From Pseudomonas brenneri (GTDB lineage Bacteria > Pseudomonadota > Gammaproteobacteria > Pseudomonadales > Pseudomonadaceae): a stretch of DNA of 64,000 bases. The DNA lies in NCBI RefSeq assembly GCF_007858285.1, contig NZ_VFIL01000006.1, positions 124,001 through 188,000 of the forward strand. Reading direction: 5' to 3'. Position numbers and translations under genes: made by a program. Shown here piece by piece: positions 16,349 through 25,720 of the stretch. The notes under the pieces were generated by a model. It worked only from the letters and a program-made list of their open reading frames with translations. It was not told the DNA's origin and made no database searches. The number at the start of each line of letters is the position of its first letter. Position 1 is the first letter of the stretch.

Positions 16349-17461
16349 TTATTTACCCGATTTGATCTTGGTCCAGCTGCGCGTCAGCAGACGCTGGGTC
16401 GCGGCTGGCAGATCGCTGATTGCATACAGCTTGGCCTTCACATCATCCGACGGATAGATACTCGGATCGCCCGAGATATCCTTGTTCACCAGCGGCGTGG
16501 CAGCCTTGTTACCGTTCGGGAAACGTACGCTGTTGGTGATGGCGGCCATGACTTCAGGCTTCATCAGGTAGTTCATGAACTGGTAGGCGGCGTCCAGGTT
16601 CTCGGCATCTTTAGGGATGGCGACCATGTCATAGAAGCTGCCTGCACCTTCCTTGGGAATGGCGTAGGAAACCTTGACCTTGCCACCGGCTTCAGCCGCG
16701 CGGGACTTGGATTGTTCCAGGTCACCCGAGTAACCCACGGCCACGCAGATGTTGCCGTTGGCAAGGTCGGAAATGTACTTGGAGGAGTGGAAGTAGCCCA
16801 CCGAAGGACGGATCTTGAGGAACAGCGCTTCGGCTTCAGCCAGCTGTTTCTTGTCCTGGCTGTCGGTCGGGTAACCCAGGTAATGCAGGGCCACCGGGAT
16901 CATTTCGGTCGGCGAGTCGAGGAAGCTCACGCCACAGCTTTTGAGTTTTTCGATGTTCTCGGGCTTGAACAGCACGTCCCACGAGTCGATCTTGTCGACG
17001 CCCAGCGCGGCCTTGACCTTGTCCGGGTTGTAGCCGATGCCGATGGTGCCCCACATGTAGGGGAATGCATATTTGTTGCCTTTGTCACTGGCATCGCCCA
17101 CGGCCTTGAGCAGGTCGGTATCGAGGTTTTTCCAGTTTGGCAGCTTGGACTTGTCCAGCTCCTGGTACACACCGGCCTTGATCTGCTTGGCCAGGAAGTT
17201 GTTCGACGGTACGACGATGTCGTAACCGGACTTGCCCGCCAACAGCTTGGCTTCCAGGGTTTCGTTGCTGTCAAAAACGTCGTACACCACCTTGATGCCA
17301 GACTCTTTCTCAAAGTTGGCGACGGTGTCCGGTGCAATGTAGTCGGACCAGTTGTAGACGTGCAGCACTTTGTCGGCAGCCTGGGCCGTGCCGGCCATTG
17401 CGCCCATCAGGGACAAGGCCAGGAGGGTCTTGCCAGCGTTCTTCAAACCTAATGCCTTCAT
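16349..17461 (-). CDS. spuD: Putrescine-binding periplasmic protein SpuD
   Basis: A 370-residue PotF-type binding protein with signal peptide ([18 protein letters not shown]) and the mature start [22 protein letters not shown]. It is clearly paralogous to SpuE over its full length (shared [32 protein letters not shown]). Phe276 ([12 protein letters not shown]) stands where SpuE has Trp, which supports putrescine preference. ATG 17461 is preceded by GGAG at ten bases; the frame upstream to 17512 lacks a signal-like start. It lies 179 bases after spuC. Confidence 0.93.
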   Translation of the reverse strand: MKALGLKNAGKTLLALSLMGAMAGTAQAADKVLHVYNWSDYIAPDTVANFEKESGIKVVYDVFDSNETLEAKLLAGKSGYDIVVPSNNFLAKQIKAGVYQELDKSKLPNWKNLDTDLLKAVGDASDKGNKYAFPYMWGTIGIGYNPDKVKAALGVDKIDSWDVLFKPENIEKLKSCGVSFLDSPTEMIPVALHYLGYPTDSQDKKQLAEAEALFLKIRPSVGYFHSSKYISDLANGNICVAVGYSGDLEQSKSRAAEAGGKVKVSYAIPKEGAGSFYDMVAIPKDAENLDAAYQFMNYLMKPEVMAAITNSVRFPNGNKAATPLVNKDISGDPSIYPSDDVKAKLYAISDLPAATQRLLTRSWTKIKSGK

Positions 17462-17640
17462 TCGGTCATGCTCCAATTTTTCTTTTTTGGGCCACATCTT
17501 TCTACGTTTCATGGCCCGTCGAAGGGCGACAAAACAGGGCGACAGTCTGGCAAGTTCAGGGGCCGGCTTTCAACCAAAGCCCCGCATTTATCATTGCCCG
17601 AATGCAACAGCCGCAAGCCGCTGCATTCTGAGCCTAGCAC

Positions 17641-19005
17641 TTAGCCCTGCAATGCCGCCAAAGTCAGGTCCAGGCACTGGCGAGCCTTGGTCACCAGCTC
17701 GTCAATCTCGGCCTTGCTGATCACCAGCGGCGGCGAAATGATCATGGTGTCGCCCACGGCGCGCATGATCAGGCCATTCTCGAAGCAGAAGGTGCGGCAG
17801 ATCATCCCCACGCCTTTGCCTTCATAACGCTTGCGCGTGGCCTTGTCCTGCACCAGCTCGATCGCACCCAACATGCCGACACCACGTACTTCGCCCACCA
17901 ACGGATGATCCGCCAGCTCGCGTAGACGCTTTTGCAAATACGGTGCCGTTTCGTCATGGACGCGGCTGACAATTTTTTCATCGCGCAGGATGCGGATGTT
18001 TTCCAGCGCCACCGCAGCCGCCACCGGGTGCCCGGAGTAGGTGAAACCGTGGTTGAAATCGCCCCCTTCGTTGAGCACCGCCACCACTTCGTCGCGCACG
18101 ATCAGGCCGCCCATGGGGATGTAGCCCGAGGTCAGGCCCTTGGCGATGGTCATCATGTCTGGCGTCAGATCGTAGAAATCGCTACCGAACCACTCACCGG
18201 TACGGCCAAAGCCACAGATCACTTCGTCGGCGACAAACAGGATGTCGTACTTGGCGAGGATTTCCTTGATGCGCGGCCAGTAGGTCGCTGGCGGCACGAT
18301 CACGCCACCGGCACCCTGGATCGGCTCGGCAATAAAGGCACCGACGTTGTCCACGCCGACTTCCAGAATTTTCTCTTCCAGTTGATTGGCAGCCCAGACC
18401 CCGAACTCTTCAGGGCTCATGTCGCCGCCTTCACCGAACCAGTACGGCTGCGCGATATGCACGATACCCGGGATCGGCAAGTCGCCTTGCTCGTGCATAT
18501 ACGTCATGCCGCCCAGGCTCGCGCCGGCCACGGTGGAGCCGTGGTAGCCGTTCTTGCGGCTGATGATGGTTTTCTTGTTCGGCTGGCCCTTGATCGCCCA
18601 GTAGTGGCGAACCATGCGCAACATCGTGTCGTTGCCTTCGGAGCCGGAGCCAGTGAAGAACACATGGTTCATGCCGGCCGGGGCGATATCGGCGATGGCC
18701 TTGGCCAGCTCCAGCACCGGCGGGTGGGCGGTCTGGAAGAACAGGTTGTAGTAAGGCAGTTGTTTCATCTGCTTGGCGGCGGCGTCGGCCAGTTCATCGC
18801 GACCGTAACCGATGGCCACGCACCACAGGCCGGCCATGCCGTCGAGGATCTTGTTGCCTTCACTGTCCCACAGGTAAACGCCCTTGGCGTTGGTGATGAT
18901 GCGCGGGCCTTTTTCTTTCAATTGCTTGAAGTCGCTGAACGGCGCCAGGTGGTGATCGTTGCTCAGGGCTTGCCATTCACGGGTTTGCGGGTTGTTGCTG
19001 GACAT
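17641..19005 (-). CDS. spuC: Polyamine:pyruvate/gamma-glutamyl-putrescine aminotransferase SpuC
   Basis: A 454-residue class-III PLP-dependent omega-aminotransferase. The PLP lysine lies in MTIAKGLTSGYIPMGG, the cofactor phosphate site is in FTGSGSEGNDTMLRM, and the Asp contacting the pyridine is in LFVADEVICGFGRTG. SpuC transfers the terminal amino group of putrescine-type substrates to pyruvate. ATG 19005 has GGAG six bases ahead; the TTG upstream is rejected. It lies between spuB and spuD in the operon order known from P. aeruginosa. Confidence 0.94.
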   Translation of the reverse strand: MSSNNPQTREWQALSNDHHLAPFSDFKQLKEKGPRIITNAKGVYLWDSEGNKILDGMAGLWCVAIGYGRDELADAAAKQMKQLPYYNLFFQTAHPPVLELAKAIADIAPAGMNHVFFTGSGSEGNDTMLRMVRHYWAIKGQPNKKTIISRKNGYHGSTVAGASLGGMTYMHEQGDLPIPGIVHIAQPYWFGEGGDMSPEEFGVWAANQLEEKILEVGVDNVGAFIAEPIQGAGGVIVPPATYWPRIKEILAKYDILFVADEVICGFGRTGEWFGSDFYDLTPDMMTIAKGLTSGYIPMGGLIVRDEVVAVLNEGGDFNHGFTYSGHPVAAAVALENIRILRDEKIVSRVHDETAPYLQKRLRELADHPLVGEVRGVGMLGAIELVQDKATRKRYEGKGVGMICRTFCFENGLIMRAVGDTMIISPPLVISKAEIDELVTKARQCLDLTLAALQG

Positions 19006-19062
19006 ACCAATCTCCAAAAGTAGCAGGTGAGGGTGCGGCGCATCCCGGCCGCACCCGGCGCA

Positions 19063-20421
19063 TCAGACGGCGAAGAGCAGGAATTCCCGCTCCCACGAAC
19101 TGATCACGCGCTTGAAGTTTTCATGCTCGGCCCGCTTGACCGCGACGTAGCCAGTGATGAATTTGTGACCCAGGTATTTCTCGATGGTCTTGCTGTTTTC
19201 CATGCGCTCCAGCGCGTCTTCGATAGTCAACGGCAGGCGCAGGTTGCGCCGTTCGTAACCACGACCGACCACCGGCGCACTCGGGCTGATGCCTTCGACC
19301 ATGCCGATATAGCCGCACAGCAAGCTGGCGGCGATCGCCAGGTACGGGTTGGCATCGGCGCCCGGCAGGCGGTTTTCCACGCGACGGTTCTGCGGGCCGG
19401 CATCCGGTACGCGCAGGCCGACGGTGCGGTTCTCTTCGCCCCACTCCACGTTCACCGGCGCCGAGGTGTCGGGCAGGAAGCGGCGGAACGAGTTGACGTT
19501 GGGGGCGAACAGCGGCAACAGCTCGGGAATGAACTTCTGCAGGCCGCCAATGTGGTGCAGGAACAGCTCGCTCTTGGAACCGTCCTCATTGGAGAACACG
19601 CTCTTGCCAGTAGCGATGTCGATGATGCTCTGGTGCAAGTGCATGGCACTGCCGGGCTCGCCGGTCATGGGCTTGGCCATGAAGGTGGCAGCCACGTTGT
19701 GCTTGAGCGCGGCTTCACGCATGGTGCGCTTGAACACCAGGATCTGGTCGGCCAGGGACAGGGCATCGCCATGACGGAAGTTGATTTCCATCTGCGCCGT
19801 GCCGTCCTCGTGGATCAGCGTGTCGAGGTCCAGCTCTTGCAGCTCGCACCAGTCGTAGACGTCTTCGAACAAGGGGTCGAATTCGTTGGCCGCTTCTATA
19901 GAGAAGGACTGGCGACCGGTTTCCGGGCGGCCGGAACGGCCAATCGGCGGTTGCAGCGGGAAGTCCGGGTCCTCGCAACGCTTGGTCAGGTAGAACTCCA
20001 TCTCCGGCGCCACGATGGGCTGCCAGCCTTTGTCGGCGTAGAGCTTGAGGACTTTCTTGAGCACGTTGCGCGGCGACAGCTCGATCGGGTTGCCTTGCTT
20101 GTCGTAGGTGTCGTGGATCACCTGGGCGGTGGGTTCGATGGCCCAGGGCACGAGGAACACGGCGTTCTGGTCGGGGCGGCAGATCATGTCGATGTCGGCC
20201 GGGTCGAGCAGTTCGTAATAGATGTCGTCTTCGACATAGTCGCCGGTCACGGTCTGCAACAGAACGCTCTCGGGCAGGCGCATGCCTTTTTCGGCAATGA
20301 ACTTGTTGGTCGGCGAGATCTTGCCCCGGGTGATCCCGGTGAGGTCGCCAATCATGCATTCGACTTCTGTGATCTTGTGGTCTTTCAACCAATCGGTGAG
20401 CTGGTCGAGGTTGTTACTCAT
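19063..20421 (-). CDS. spuB: Gamma-glutamylpolyamine synthetase SpuB (glutamine synthetase family)
   Basis: A 452-residue glutamine-synthetase-fold enzyme. Its N-terminal beta-grasp segment includes KITEVECMIGDLTGITRGK. The catalytic core shows EMEFYL, the metal and substrate motifs AQMEINFRHGDAL and GSAMHLHQSI, and the NRTVGLRVP and ENRLPGADANPYLA stretches. In P. aeruginosa, SpuB ligates glutamate to polyamines as the entry to gamma-glutamyl degradation. ATG 20421 is chosen over an upstream in-frame start because MSNNLDQL is the usual N-terminus. It lies 39 bases after spuA. Confidence 0.93.
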   Translation of the reverse strand: MSNNLDQLTDWLKDHKITEVECMIGDLTGITRGKISPTNKFIAEKGMRLPESVLLQTVTGDYVEDDIYYELLDPADIDMICRPDQNAVFLVPWAIEPTAQVIHDTYDKQGNPIELSPRNVLKKVLKLYADKGWQPIVAPEMEFYLTKRCEDPDFPLQPPIGRSGRPETGRQSFSIEAANEFDPLFEDVYDWCELQELDLDTLIHEDGTAQMEINFRHGDALSLADQILVFKRTMREAALKHNVAATFMAKPMTGEPGSAMHLHQSIIDIATGKSVFSNEDGSKSELFLHHIGGLQKFIPELLPLFAPNVNSFRRFLPDTSAPVNVEWGEENRTVGLRVPDAGPQNRRVENRLPGADANPYLAIAASLLCGYIGMVEGISPSAPVVGRGYERRNLRLPLTIEDALERMENSKTIEKYLGHKFITGYVAVKRAEHENFKRVISSWEREFLLFAV

Positions 20422-20460
20422 AAATGCCTCTGGGCTGGGTTTCCTGACATCCATTAAAGG

Positions 20461-21249
20461 TCAGGCGTTGTTTGACGCGTGCGCGTCTCTTTGTTTCGCC
20501 CGCTTTCGGCAGGCATCGCCAAATGCCTTGAAGATCGCGAGGTAGTACGGATTGGAGCTTACCTGCCATTCAGGGTGCCATTGCACTCCTAATGCAAAAG
20601 CGTCTGCAAAAGCCTTGCCCTGTTTGAGCGAAAAAGCTTCGACCAGGCCATCCGGCGCGCGCGCTTCGACCTGCAGGCCGGGCGCCAGGCGGTCAACGCC
20701 CTGGCTGTGGATCGAGTTGACCTGGATCGTGTCCGGCAAGCCCAGGCTCGCCAATACACCGCCCGGGCTGATCGCCACGGCGTGCGCCGGGCCGTACTGG
20801 ACTTCCAGCGGCTGGGTGTCGTCTTCGCGGTGATCCATCATGCCCGGCAGTTCATGAACCTTCTGGTGCAGGCTGCCGCCCAGGGCCACGTTCATTTCCT
20901 GGAAGCCTCGGCAAATCCCCAGCACCGGTACGCCTGCGGCAATCGCGGCGCGAATCAGCGGCAGGGTGCTTTGGTCCCGTGCAGGATCATGGGCAGTCCC
21001 AGGCGCACTGGCCGGGCCGTCGTAGTGAAAGGGTTCGATATTGGAGGGGGAACCGGTAAAGAGAATGCCGTCCAGGCCGTCAAGAATATTGGCCGGATCG
21101 AACAGATCCGCCAGGGACGGAATAATCAATGGCAAGCCCTTGGCAGCGATTGCCACGGCGCGGACGTATTTGTCGCCACTGATGTGATAAGCATGCAGAC
21201 CAACCTGTTTGGAGCAGGCGGTGACGCCGATTAACGGCAGGCCAGACAT
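20461..21249 (-). CDS. spuA: Gamma-glutamyl-GABA hydrolase SpuA (class I glutamine amidotransferase-like)
   Basis: A 262-residue PuuD-type hydrolase. The nucleophile is the Cys in VLGICRGFQEMNVALGG, and the His-Glu pair is in ALGVQWHPEWQ. It releases GABA and glutamate from gamma-glutamyl-GABA in the cytosol. It is the first gene of the spuABCDEFGH run on this strand and diverges from spuI. The ribosome site before ATG 21249 is weak (GGGGTG). Confidence 0.93.
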   Translation of the reverse strand: MSGLPLIGVTACSKQVGLHAYHISGDKYVRAVAIAAKGLPLIIPSLADLFDPANILDGLDGILFTGSPSNIEPFHYDGPASAPGTAHDPARDQSTLPLIRAAIAAGVPVLGICRGFQEMNVALGGSLHQKVHELPGMMDHREDDTQPLEVQYGPAHAVAISPGGVLASLGLPDTIQVNSIHSQGVDRLAPGLQVEARAPDGLVEAFSLKQGKAFADAFALGVQWHPEWQVSSNPYYLAIFKAFGDACRKRAKQRDAHASNNA

Positions 21250-21314
21250 GAAGCACCCCGGTATTATTGCTGTTATGGGTTTGAATCGAGCTTAGCCTTG
21301 TTCATTTTTTTACA

Positions 21315-21340
21315 CAACACCCCCGTAAAAAATACAACAC
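21315..21340. promoter_or_regulatory. Direct CAACAC repeats between spuA and spuI
   Basis: CAACAC at 21315-21320 and again at 21335-21340, exactly 20 bases (two helical turns) apart in ACACAACAC and TACAACAC contexts. An inverted copy (GTGTTG) lies at 21518-21523, just before the spuI start. Candidate operator half-sites for the polyamine regulator; this is inference from spacing and position. Confidence 0.45.
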
Positions 21341-21402
21341 GGCCCGCTCAAGCCTGCTAGTCCCAAGCCGGTCAAACTGGCAAAACTGCCCAAAAAAGCC
21401 GC

Positions 21403-21427
21403 AAAAAAGCCCCCAAGGCGCTTTTTT
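21403..21427. terminator. Terminator-like hairpin in the spuI leader
   Basis: AAAAAAGC (21403-21410) pairs with GCTTTTTT (21420-21427), ending in six T on the plus strand and, on the complement, six T from the A-run. It lies about 100 bases before the spuI start, in the divergent spuA-spuI region, so it could be an attenuator or a block between opposing transcripts. Confidence 0.4.
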
Positions 21428-21527
21428 AGGGCAAAAAAGGCCTCGCTTGACTTCGGCATGCCGTTCGGGTTGACTGAAACCAGAAAAGATCAATGATTGA
21501 TATTTTTAACAACAAAGGTGTTGCATC

Positions 21528-22904
21528 ATGTCGGTACCCCCGCGTGCCGTTCAGCTTAACGAAGCGAACGCGTTCCTTAAGGATCATCCTGAGGTTCTGT
21601 ACGTAGACCTTCTAATTGCGGATATGAATGGTGTGGTGCGCGGTAAGCGCATCGAACGCACCAGCCTCCACAAGGTTTACGAGAAGGGCATTAACCTGCC
21701 TGCCTCTTTATTTGCCCTGGATATCAATGGCTCGACGGTGGAAAGCACCGGCCTGGGTCTGGACATCGGTGATGCTGACCGAATCTGTTATCCAATCCCC
21801 GATACCCTGTGCAATGAGCCCTGGCAAAAGCGCCCTACCGCGCAACTGCTGATGACCATGCACGAACTTGAAGGTGAACCTTTCTTCGCCGATCCGCGCG
21901 AAGTGCTCCGCCAAGTTGTAACCAAGTTTGACGATCTAGGCCTGACCATCTGCGCTGCCTTCGAGCTTGAGTTCTACCTGATCGACCAGGAGAACGTGAA
22001 CGGCCGGCCACAACCTCCCCGCTCGCCGATCTCCGGCAAACGCCCGCACTCGACACAGGTCTACCTGATCGACGACCTCGACGAATACGTCGACTGCCTC
22101 CAGGACATTCTGGAAGGTGCCAAAGAGCAAGGCATCCCAGCTGACGCCATCGTCAAGGAAAGTGCCCCGGCGCAGTTCGAAGTGAACCTGCACCACGTCG
22201 CCGACCCGATCAAGGCATGCGACTACGCGGTACTGCTCAAGCGTTTGATCAAGAACATTGCCTACGACCATGAGATGGATACCACCTTCATGGCCAAGCC
22301 TTACCCGGGCCAGGCAGGCAACGGTTTGCACGTGCATATTTCGATCCTGGACAAAGACGGCAAGAACATCTTTGCCAGCGAGGATCCCGAGCAGAACGCC
22401 GCATTGCGTCACGCGATCGGCGGTGTGCTGGAGACCCTGCCTGCACAAATGGCTTTCCTGTGCCCCAACGTCAACTCCTACCGTCGTTTCGGCGCACAGT
22501 TCTACGTGCCGAACTCGCCGTGCTGGGGCCTGGACAACCGCACCGTGGCGATTCGCGTACCGACCGGCTCGTCCGACGCGGTACGTATCGAACACCGTGT
22601 GGCCGGCGCCGACGCCAACCCTTACCTGCTGATGGCTTCGGTCCTGGCAGGCGTGCACCACGGTCTGACCAACAAGATCGAACCTGGCGCACCGGTGGAA
22701 GGCAACAGCTACGAGCAGAACGAGCAAAGCCTGCCGAACAACCTGCGTGATGCCCTGCGCGAGTTGGACGACAGCGAGGTGATGGCCAAGTACATCGATC
22801 CGAAATACATCGATATCTTCGTCGCCTGCAAGGAAAGTGAGCTGGAGGAGTTCGAACACTCCATCTCCGACCTTGAGTACAACTGGTACCTGCATACCGT
22901 GTAA
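21528..22904 (+). CDS. spuI: Gamma-glutamylpolyamine synthetase SpuI (glutamine synthetase family)
   Basis: A 458-residue glutamine-synthetase-fold enzyme, paralogous to SpuB across the window's divergent promoter. Motifs are DLLIADMNGVVRGKRIERTS, FELEFYLID, QFEVNLHHVADP, GNGLHVHISI, NRTVAIRVPTGSSDAVRIEHRVAGADANPYL and a normal C-terminus. It glutamylates polyamines as the first cytosolic step of their breakdown; amine specificity relative to SpuB cannot be read from sequence. AAAGGTG precedes ATG 21528. A strong terminator follows. Confidence 0.93.
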   Translation: MSVPPRAVQLNEANAFLKDHPEVLYVDLLIADMNGVVRGKRIERTSLHKVYEKGINLPASLFALDINGSTVESTGLGLDIGDADRICYPIPDTLCNEPWQKRPTAQLLMTMHELEGEPFFADPREVLRQVVTKFDDLGLTICAAFELEFYLIDQENVNGRPQPPRSPISGKRPHSTQVYLIDDLDEYVDCLQDILEGAKEQGIPADAIVKESAPAQFEVNLHHVADPIKACDYAVLLKRLIKNIAYDHEMDTTFMAKPYPGQAGNGLHVHISILDKDGKNIFASEDPEQNAALRHAIGGVLETLPAQMAFLCPNVNSYRRFGAQFYVPNSPCWGLDNRTVAIRVPTGSSDAVRIEHRVAGADANPYLLMASVLAGVHHGLTNKIEPGAPVEGNSYEQNEQSLPNNLRDALRELDDSEVMAKYIDPKYIDIFVACKESELEEFEHSISDLEYNWYLHTV

Positions 22905-22920
22905 GCGGTGGTTGCATTGA

Positions 22921-22958
22921 AAAAACGCCACAGGCCTTTGGTCTGTGGCGTTTTTTTT
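22921..22958 (+). terminator. Rho-independent terminator of spuI
   Basis: AAAAACGCCACAG (22921-22933) pairs with CTGTGGCGTTTTT (22943-22955), ending in eight T. It begins 17 bases after the spuI stop. Confidence 0.95.
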
Positions 22959-22987
22959 GGGATTCTTCAGGGAGACCTGGCTGGCCT

Positions 22988-23071
22988 CTTCGCGAGCAAG
23001 CCCGCTCCCACATTCGACCTCATTTCAAAGGTGGAATACGGTCGAATGTGGGAGCGGGCTTGCTCGCGAAG
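22988..23071. repeat. REP doublet, back-to-back orientation
   Basis: A 31-base left arm (22988-23018) is perfectly complementary to the right arm (23041-23071). The GTGGGAGC ends point inward and the CTCGCGAAG ends outward, the reverse of the REPIN layout elsewhere in the window. It is located between the spuI terminator and the TetR gene. Confidence 0.92.
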
Positions 23072-23134
23072 GCGTCCTGGCAGACAACACAGACGGCTGC
23101 TCATACAATGCCCGCTGCCCTGTAGGAGACTTCC

Positions 23135-23761
23135 ATGACCCGCCCCGCCGCCCCTCGCAAACCCCGCGCCCGCAGCCAGGCCCGGATCGACGCGATCCTC
23201 GACGCCGCCCGCACCTTGCTGGCCGCCGAAGGCGTGGCCAGCCTGTCGATCTACAGCGTGGCCGAACGGGCGCAGATTCCGCCGTCGTCGGTGTATCACT
23301 TTTTCGCCAGCGTACCGGCCTTGCTCGAAGCGCTGACAGCTGACGTGCACGCCGCGTTTCGCGCCGCGCTGCAAGCGCCCATCGACCACGATCAACTGCA
23401 CACTTGGCGCGACCTGTCGCGCGTAGTGGAGTTGCGCATGCTGACCATCTACAGCAACGACGCCGCCGCCCGGCAATTGATCCTCGCCCAGCACGGCCTC
23501 ACCGAAGTCACCCAGGCCGACCGCCAGCACGACCTGGAGTTGGGGGACTTGATGCTGCACGTGTTCAACCGCCACTTTGAAGTACCGGTGCTGCCGGCGG
23601 ACGTGGACGTGTTTGCCCTGGCGCTGGAGTTGAGCGACCGCGTTTACGCGCGCTCGGTACATCAGCATGGGCAGATCACCCCGCGCATGGCGGAGGAAGG
23701 GATGCGGGTGTTTGATGCGTATGTGGGGCTTTATTTGCCGGTGTTTTTACCTAAGCGATAA
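23135..23761 (+). CDS. TetR/AcrR-family transcriptional regulator
   Basis: A 208-residue regulator with a basic N-terminal tail (RKPRARSQARIDA) and the TetR helix-turn-helix within residues ~15-60 (ILDAARTLLAAEGVASLSIYSVAERAQIPPSSVYHFFASVPALLEAL). The C-terminal ligand domain is not assignable. AGGAG precedes ATG 23135. No obvious target gene is adjacent: the upstream neighbour is spuI behind a terminator and the downstream neighbour is the convergent ssu operon. REP doublets bracket it on both sides. Confidence 0.88.
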   Translation: MTRPAAPRKPRARSQARIDAILDAARTLLAAEGVASLSIYSVAERAQIPPSSVYHFFASVPALLEALTADVHAAFRAALQAPIDHDQLHTWRDLSRVVELRMLTIYSNDAAARQLILAQHGLTEVTQADRQHDLELGDLMLHVFNRHFEVPVLPADVDVFALALELSDRVYARSVHQHGQITPRMAEEGMRVFDAYVGLYLPVFLPKR

Positions 23762-23785
23762 GTGTTGTGGTGACTGGGCCGGCCT

Positions 23786-23862
23786 CTTCGCGAGCAAGCC
23801 CGCTCCCACATTTTGATTTGTGAATACATTCAAAAATGTGGGCGCGGGCTTGCTCGCGATAG
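23786..23862. repeat. Second back-to-back REP doublet
   Basis: TCGCGAGCAAGCCCGCTCCC...TTTTGA on the left and TCAAAAATGTGGGCGCGGGC...CTCGCGA on the right, nearly perfectly inverted (one GGGAGC to GGGCGC change and one extra A). It lies between the convergent TetR and ssuF genes and has the same orientation as the doublet at 22988-23071. Confidence 0.9.
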
Positions 23863-23876
23863 CGGTCGGAAGCCGA

Positions 23877-24092
23877 TCACAGCTTGGCGATCGACACCTC
23901 GGTAGACTTCACAAACGCAATCACTTCACTGCCAATCACCAACTCCAGCTCTTTCACCGAGCGGGTAGTGATTACCGAAGTGACGATGCCGGACGCAGTC
24001 TGCACGTCGATTTCCGACAACACGTCGCCTTCGACGATTTCCTTGATGGTGCCTTTGAACTGGTTACGCACGTTGATCGCTTTGATAGTCAT
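23877..24092 (-). CDS. ssuF: Molybdopterin-binding TOBE (Mop) domain protein SsuF
   Basis: A 71-residue single TOBE/Mop domain (INVRNQFKGTIKEIVEGDVLSEIDVQTASGIVTSVITTRSVKELELVIGSEVIAFVKSTEV). Such proteins bind molybdate or related oxyanions. In Pseudomonas a protein of this type is the last gene of the sulfonate operon, as here, 27 bases after ssuB. Its link to sulfonate use is by operon membership; the mechanism is not known. Confidence 0.88.
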   Translation of the reverse strand: MTIKAINVRNQFKGTIKEIVEGDVLSEIDVQTASGIVTSVITTRSVKELELVIGSEVIAFVKSTEVSIAKL

Positions 24093-24119
24093 GGTGTTAC
24101 TCCTTAAGGGACAAGTGAG

Positions 24120-24926
24120 TTATTGCGCCCACCGCAATTGCGTAGGCAACGGTGAAACAGGTTCCGGCTCCGGCGGCGTGCCGGGCAGTGACAGCACACG
24201 GTTGAGCACTTCAGTTTCCAGGGCCGCCAGGCGATGGGAGCCGCGGACCCGCGGGCGTGGCAGTTCCACATGCAGGTCGAGGCCGATTTCGCCGTCTTCG
24301 ATCAGGATTACCCGATCGGCAATGGCCACGGCTTCGCTGACGTCATGGGTCACCAGCAACACGCTGAAACCGTGCTTGCGCCACAGGTTTTCGATCAGTT
24401 GCTGCATCTCGATGCGGGTCAGGGCATCCAGCGCACCCAGGGGTTCATCCAGCAGTAACAGGCGCGGCTGGTGAATCAACGCGCGGGCCAGGGCCACCCG
24501 TTGTTTCTGGCCACCGGACAACGCCGCCGGCCATTCATCGGCACGCTCGGCCAGGCCGACCGCCTCCAGCGCCTCAAGTGCCTGGGGCCGCCAGTTGCCT
24601 TTAAGGCCCAGGCCGACGTTATCGATGATCTTTTTCCACGGCAGCAGGCGTGCTTCCTGGAACATCAGCCGCGTGTCTTCGAGCGCTTCGCTCAGCGGTG
24701 CAGAGCCTGCAAGCAACTCGCCACTGCTGGCGCTATCAAGGCCGGCCAGCAAGCGCAGTAAGGTACTTTTGCCACAGCCACTGCGGCCGACAACAGCCAC
24801 GAACTGCCCCGCCGGAATGTGCAGGTCGATCTCGCGCAAGACTTCCCGCGCGCCAAACGCCTTGCGCAGCTTGCGCACCGCCAACGGGATACCCCGCAGC
24901 AGGCGTGGAGGTTGTTGAGCGGTCAT
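24120..24926 (-). CDS. ssuB: Aliphatic sulfonate ABC transporter ATP-binding protein SsuB
   Basis: A 268-residue ATPase with Walker [10 protein letters not shown], the Q-loop [10 protein letters not shown], signature LSGGQKQRV, Walker [13 protein letters not shown] and switch His [11 protein letters not shown]. It energises SsuC for sulfonate import. Its ATG overlaps the ssuC stop by four bases (ATGA), so the longer open frame to 25142 is not used. Confidence 0.95.
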   Translation of the reverse strand: MTAQQPPRLLRGIPLAVRKLRKAFGAREVLREIDLHIPAGQFVAVVGRSGCGKSTLLRLLAGLDSASSGELLAGSAPLSEALEDTRLMFQEARLLPWKKIIDNVGLGLKGNWRPQALEALEAVGLAERADEWPAALSGGQKQRVALARALIHQPRLLLLDEPLGALDALTRIEMQQLIENLWRKHGFSVLLVTHDVSEAVAIADRVILIEDGEIGLDLHVELPRPRVRGSHRLAALETEVLNRVLSLPGTPPEPEPVSPLPTQLRWAQ

Positions 24927-25711
24927 GCCGCACCTCCTTTTTGCACTTGGTAGGCCGGATGCCAGCGCAGCCACACACGCTCCAGGCCACGCGCCGCCAG
25001 GTCTGCCAATTTGCCGAGCACCGCGTACAGCACAATCGCCAGCACCACCACGTCGGTTTGCAGGAACTCCCGGGCATTCATCGCCAGGTAGCCGATGCCG
25101 GAGCTGGCAGAGATGGTTTCTGCAACGATCAGCGTCAGCCACATAAAGCCCAGGGCAAAGCGCACACCCACCAGGATCGACGGCAAGGCACCGGGCAGGA
25201 TCACCTGACGAAACAGACTGAAGCCGGACAAGCCATAACTGCGAGCCATCTCCACCAGCGCCGGATCGACGTTGCGGATGCCGTGATACGTATTGAGGTA
25301 GATCGGAAACAGCGTGCCGAGGGCGACCAGGAAAATCTTCGCCGTTTCATCAATGCCGAACCACAAAATCACCAGCGGGATCAGCGCCAGGTGCGGCACG
25401 TTGCGAATCATCTGCACCGAGCTGTCCAACAGGCGTTCGCCCCATGTCGACAGGCCGGTGATAAAGCCCAGGGCCAGGCCGATGCCGCCACCGATCACAA
25501 AACCCAGGCCCGCGCGCCAGCCGCTGATGGCCAGGTGGGTCCAGATTTCACCACTGCTGACCAGGTGTACCCCAGCCGCAATCACTGCGCTGGGCGCCGG
25601 CAGAATACGTGTCGACAACCAGCCCGCCGACACCGACAACTGCCACACTGCCAGCAACAGGATCGGCAGCGCCCAGGGCGCCAGTCGATGCAGAATCCGT
25701 TGACTATTCAT
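24923..25711 (-). CDS. ssuC: Aliphatic sulfonate ABC transporter permease SsuC
   Basis: A 262-residue permease of the SsuC/TauC type with about six membrane helices and the EAA-type loop ([36 protein letters not shown]). It forms the inner-membrane channel for alkanesulfonates. It lies nine bases downstream of ssuD and is translationally coupled to ssuB. Confidence 0.95.
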   Translation of the reverse strand: MNSQRILHRLAPWALPILLLAVWQLSVSAGWLSTRILPAPSAVIAAGVHLVSSGEIWTHLAISGWRAGLGFVIGGGIGLALGFITGLSTWGERLLDSSVQMIRNVPHLALIPLVILWFGIDETAKIFLVALGTLFPIYLNTYHGIRNVDPALVEMARSYGLSGFSLFRQVILPGALPSILVGVRFALGFMWLTLIVAETISASSGIGYLAMNAREFLQTDVVVLAIVLYAVLGKLADLAARGLERVWLRWHPAYQVQKGGAA

Positions 25712-25720
25712 GACGGCGCC

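Noticed and set aside
16253..17452. 399-codon plus-strand open frame opposite spuD
   Set aside because: It mirrors spuD, whose full-length family match and signal peptide are clear; the antisense product is composition-driven.
17595..17630. Hairpin between spuC and spuD as a terminator or attenuator
   Set aside because: The GAATGCA...TGCATTC arms need several mismatches and there is no T-tract on the transcribed strand.
19027..20457. 476-codon plus-strand open frame opposite spuB
   Set aside because: It is the antisense of a complete glutamine-synthetase-family gene, with His/Val/Gly-rich, unstructured translation.
22988..23862. CRISPR-like array around the TetR gene
   Set aside because: The repeats are inverted REP pairs with no regular direct-repeat/spacer pattern and no cas genes.
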